A stretch of DNA of 33,323 nucleotides, from NCBI GenBank assembly GCA_006226685.1, contig SBGG01000057.1, forward strand, positions 1 to 33,323. The letters run 5' to 3'. Under the pieces are notes generated by a model. That model searched no databases, had not been told where the DNA came from, and saw nothing but the letters and a program-made list of their open reading frames with translations. This stretch comes from Sphingomonadales bacterium. Its GTDB lineage: Bacteria > Pseudomonadota > Alphaproteobacteria > Sphingomonadales > Sphingomonadaceae. The position numbers and the translations under genes were made by a program. Below are positions 30,800-33,323 of this stretch, piece after piece; the stretch's first letter is position 1, and every line of letters begins with the position of its first letter.

Positions 30800-32146
30800 A
30801 TGCTTTCACTCGCTCAGGCTCAGGACCGCGCACAGATGTTGGTGGAGCAGGCCAGCGCGGCCGGGGCCGACGCAGCCGATGCGCTTTATGTCTGCAATGC
30901 CTCCACCGGGGTTTCGGTCCGACTTGGCGAGATGGAGGATGTCGAACAGTCCGAAGGGGAAGAAATCGGTCTGCGCATCTTTGTCGGGAATCGCACGGCG
31001 ACTGTGTCGGCTTCCGATCTGGCCTCCGATTCGCTTGCCGCGCTGGTCGATCGCTGCCTGGCGATGGCGCGCGAGGCGCCCGAAGACCCCTATGCGACGC
31101 TGGCGCCCGAGGATCGCCTGATGCGCGGCAAGATGCCCGCGCTCGATCTGGTGGATGACAGTGAGGTCGACCCCGCCGAGCTGAAGGAACGGGCAATGAC
31201 CGCCGAAGATGCCGCACGCTCCGTGCCGGGTATCACCAACAGCGAGGGCGGCGGCGCGAGCATGGGGCGCAGCCAGATGGCGCTGGCGACCAGCCATGGC
31301 TTCGTCGGCGGCTATGCGGCCACCATCCATGGCACCTGGGCGAGCGTTCTCGCGGGCGAGGGCGGCGCGATGCAGCGCGACCATGCAAGCCACAGCGCGC
31401 GGCACCTCAAGGATATGGAGGATGCCGAGCATATCGGCCGCCGCGCCGGGCACCGGGCGGTCGCGCGGCTGGGACCGCAAAAGGTTTCCAGCGGGGTGAT
31501 GCCGGTGATCTTCGATCCACGTGTCGGCGGCAGCCTGATCGGGCATCTGATCGGTGCACTGGCCGGACCCGCGATCACGCGGCGGTCGAGTTTCCTGCTC
31601 GACGATCTCGGCGCGCAATTGTTCGACAGTGGTGTGACCATCATTGACGACCCGCTGCGCAAGGCAGGGCTGCGGTCGCGTCCGTTCGATGGCGAGGGGT
31701 TGCCGACGCGCCGCACCGCGCTCATCGATCAGGGGGTGCTGACGGGCTGGCTGCTGGATTCGGCGTCGGCGCGGCAATTGGGGATGGAGCCGACCGGTCA
31801 TGCCAGCCGGGGAACCGGTGGGTCGCCGGGCGTGGCCGCCACCAATGTGCATATCGAGCCGGGCAGCGCAACGCCGGGAGACCTGATGAAGGGCATTGAG
31901 CGCGGGATTTATGTGACCGAATTGATCGGCATGGGCGTCAATCCGGTGACCGGCGATTATAGTCGTGGCGCGTCCGGGTTTCTGATTGAAAATGGCGCGG
32001 TCGGCCCAGCGGTTTCGGAAATCACCATCGCGGGATCGCTCAAGGATATGTTTGTGGCGATGGTCCCGGCCAATGATCTTGCCTTCCGCTACGCGATCAA
32101 CACGCCGACCCTGCGCATTGACGGGATGACGGTCGCTGGTGGCTGA
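30800..32146 (+). CDS. pmbA: TldD/PmbA-family protein (PmbA/TldE)
   Basis: The 448-residue protein has the length and blocks of PmbA (TldE): an N-terminal domain with SVRLGEMEDVEQSEGEEIGLRIF, then a C-terminal domain with PVIFDPRVGGSLIGHL, TGHASRGTGGSPGVAATNVHIEPG and ELIGMGVNPVTGDYSRGASGF. I see no HExxxH zinc motif, which belongs to the partner TldD, so this is the non-catalytic subunit of the TldD-TldE protease that trims peptides such as microcin precursors. tldD is not in the window. The ribosome-binding site is weak. It overlaps the next gene by 8 bp. Confidence 0.92.
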   Translation: MLSLAQAQDRAQMLVEQASAAGADAADALYVCNASTGVSVRLGEMEDVEQSEGEEIGLRIFVGNRTATVSASDLASDSLAALVDRCLAMAREAPEDPYATLAPEDRLMRGKMPALDLVDDSEVDPAELKERAMTAEDAARSVPGITNSEGGGASMGRSQMALATSHGFVGGYAATIHGTWASVLAGEGGAMQRDHASHSARHLKDMEDAEHIGRRAGHRAVARLGPQKVSSGVMPVIFDPRVGGSLIGHLIGALAGPAITRRSSFLLDDLGAQLFDSGVTIIDDPLRKAGLRSRPFDGEGLPTRRTALIDQGVLTGWLLDSASARQLGMEPTGHASRGTGGSPGVAATNVHIEPGSATPGDLMKGIERGIYVTELIGMGVNPVTGDYSRGASGFLIENGAVGPAVSEITIAGSLKDMFVAMVPANDLAFRYAINTPTLRIDGMTVAGG

Positions 32147-32939
32147 CCCCGACATTCGTCCGGTAATCGACGTGGTCGCGCGGGCGGCCGATCATGCGCT
32201 GGAATTATGGGCGGGTGGCGCCACTCAGGTGCGCCAGTGGGAGAAGGAACCCGGCCAGCCGGTGTGCGAAGCCGACATCGCGGTGGACCTGATGCTGCGC
32301 GAGGAACTGGGGCGCATCGCCCCCGATGCAGCCTGGCTGTCGGAGGAAAGCGACGATGACGGTGCCCGCCATCGGGCAGAGCGCCTCTGGGTGGTCGATC
32401 CGATCGACGGCACGCGTGATTATCTCGCCGGGCGTCCGGGTTGGGCGGTCTCCGTCGCATTGGTCGAACAGGGGCTGCCGGTTCTTGCCATATTGGCGGC
32501 ACCAGCTCGTAATGAGCTGTGGACGGCCTGTGTAGGGCAGGGGGCACGGCGCAACGGCAAGCGGTTGCAGGTGGGCATGAGGGCAACTCTGCCCGGCGCG
32601 CGGGTGCCGGCCGAGGTGTTGCCGCAGGCCGATGCCGATCTGGTGATGGTGCCCAAGCCCAATAGTATTGCGCTGCGCATGGCGATGGTTGCGGCGGATG
32701 AGGCGGACCTGGTCGCGACCATCCGCTGGGGCAATGAATGGGATATAGCGGCGGCGGCGCTGATCGCGCAGGAAGCCGGCGCGATGGTGACGGACGCCCT
32801 CGGCCAGCCGCTGCTTTTCAACCGGCCCGATCCGGTTGCTTTCGGCGTTTTATGTTGCGCGCCGGGTATTCATGCGGCGGCGGTAGCGCGCCTTTCGGAC
32901 CGCGCCCGGCGGATATTGGGAAAACCACGCCGCCGCTGA
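32139..32939 (+). CDS. Inositol monophosphatase / CysQ-family phosphatase
   Basis: The 266-residue enzyme has the metal-site motifs of the family: WLSEES (66-71), DPIDGTRDYLAG (87-98) with Asp87 and Asp90, and WGNEWDIAAAALIAQEAGA (197-215) with Trp201-Asp202. Members dephosphorylate inositol phosphates, 3'-phosphoadenosine phosphates (CysQ) or related sugars, using magnesium. The motifs do not settle which; the TRDYLAG form and the short C-terminus lean to the CysQ/nucleotidase side. The start is GTG at 32139, overlapping pmbA by 8 bp. Coupling to pmbA recurs in alphaproteobacteria, but the functional link is unclear. Confidence 0.88.
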   Translation: MADPDIRPVIDVVARAADHALELWAGGATQVRQWEKEPGQPVCEADIAVDLMLREELGRIAPDAAWLSEESDDDGARHRAERLWVVDPIDGTRDYLAGRPGWAVSVALVEQGLPVLAILAAPARNELWTACVGQGARRNGKRLQVGMRATLPGARVPAEVLPQADADLVMVPKPNSIALRMAMVAADEADLVATIRWGNEWDIAAAALIAQEAGAMVTDALGQPLLFNRPDPVAFGVLCCAPGIHAAAVARLSDRARRILGKPRRR

Positions 32940-33323
32940 GCCGTTTCTGGCCGGATGGACATATGTGGCGGCTTGAATCAGGCGGTGGGCCGGACAAGGC
33001 GGCAGGACAAAGGGGCCGACCGTAATTCCAATCGCACAAGGCCCGTCATTGAACGGCGATCGACGTGATCCATGGCGTTATGATCCCAAACCCATGTGGG
33101 ACCCCGATATTTCCAGACCGTGACGCCTCGGCATCAGCGCGGTTCGGTACAATGTTGCTTAGGGTCAGGACCCATTACTGGCACCATTGAGGTTTGAAGC
33201 AAAATGGCTCGGAGCAAGGAGAAAAGGCGCAGGAATATGCCGATATTTCCAGGCTTTTCGACGCAGCGCCGGGCCATTTTGGTCAAATCCCTGCGGGACG
33301 TCCAAATGGCTTCCCTCTCGAAC
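32940..33323. other. Right-edge region without a confident gene; possible repeat or mobile-element end
   Basis: After the phosphatase stop I find no gene with recognisable homology. From about 33040 base composition shifts towards AT relative to the coding regions. A palindrome GGGTC-AG-GACCC sits at 33162-33173. Downstream, an ATG at 33204 opens a basic 40-codon frame (MARSKEKRRRNMPIF...) that is still open at the window end. A competing frame on the minus strand is open too, so neither is favoured. The look is that of an insertion-sequence or repeat boundary, but no transposase is visible. Confidence 0.3.

Noticed and set aside
30806..32155. 449-residue frame antisense to pmbA
   Set aside because: Antisense shadow; PmbA blocks are intact on the plus strand.

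Overview
The window is GC-rich (roughly 65%) DNA from the chromosome of an alphaproteobacterium, most likely a member of the Sphingomonadales. This is inferred from the protein families, from GC-rich third codon positions, and from an alphaproteobacterial gene order: dciA-like gene, DsbA-like genes and smc running away from mutY, and pmbA followed by an inositol-monophosphatase-family gene. I cannot name the genus. Genes are tightly packed, many overlap by 4 bp (ATGA or GTGA), and I see no rRNA, tRNA, CRISPR array or complete insertion sequence.

Region 1 (1-10139) is branched-chain amino acid catabolism. A leftward operon carries isovaleryl-CoA dehydrogenase (ivd) and the two methylcrotonyl-CoA carboxylase subunits (mccB, then mccA, which is cut by the left edge). 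A rightward operon carries all four parts of branched-chain 2-oxoacid dehydrogenase (E1 alpha, E1 beta, E2, E3). Between them lie a LysR-type regulator, divergent from ivd, and an Lrp/AsnC regulator, divergent from the dehydrogenase operon and resembling BkdR. Together the enzymes take 4-methyl-2-oxopentanoate to isovaleryl-CoA, 3-methylcrotonyl-CoA and 3-methylglutaconyl-CoA.

Region 2 (10140-15251) starts with a 378-bp non-coding stretch rich in inverted repeats. It continues with a five-gene translationally coupled operon: DUF2334 (NodB-like) deacetylase, GT4 glycosyltransferase, polytopic membrane protein of unknown family, secreted DUF2141 protein, and a second GT4 glycosyltransferase. 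This looks like an undescribed envelope-glycan or glycolipid system.

Region 3 (15414-20896) is a signalling island. The leftward operon encodes a PAS histidine kinase whose PAS domain keeps the FixL heme-pocket residues, a single-domain response regulator, and a REC-PAS-PAS-kinase hybrid. The divergent rightward pair encodes a single-domain response regulator and an Hpt-REC-REC protein. No protein in the island has a DNA-binding or enzymatic output domain. The 355-bp divergent control region holds several perfect inverted repeats, two of which are mutually exclusive. A 14-bp perfect hairpin closes the rightward pair.

Region 4 (21073-33323) is mainly housekeeping: ubiA (ubiquinone), a LemA-family protein, the leftward operon dciA-like, DsbA-like, DsbA-like lipoprotein, smc, then rightward mutY, nudC, pmbA/tldE and an inositol-monophosphatase/CysQ-family gene. 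The last ~385 bp hold no confident gene. They look different from the rest and contain a GGGTC-AG-GACCC palindrome that might mark a repeat or mobile-element end.
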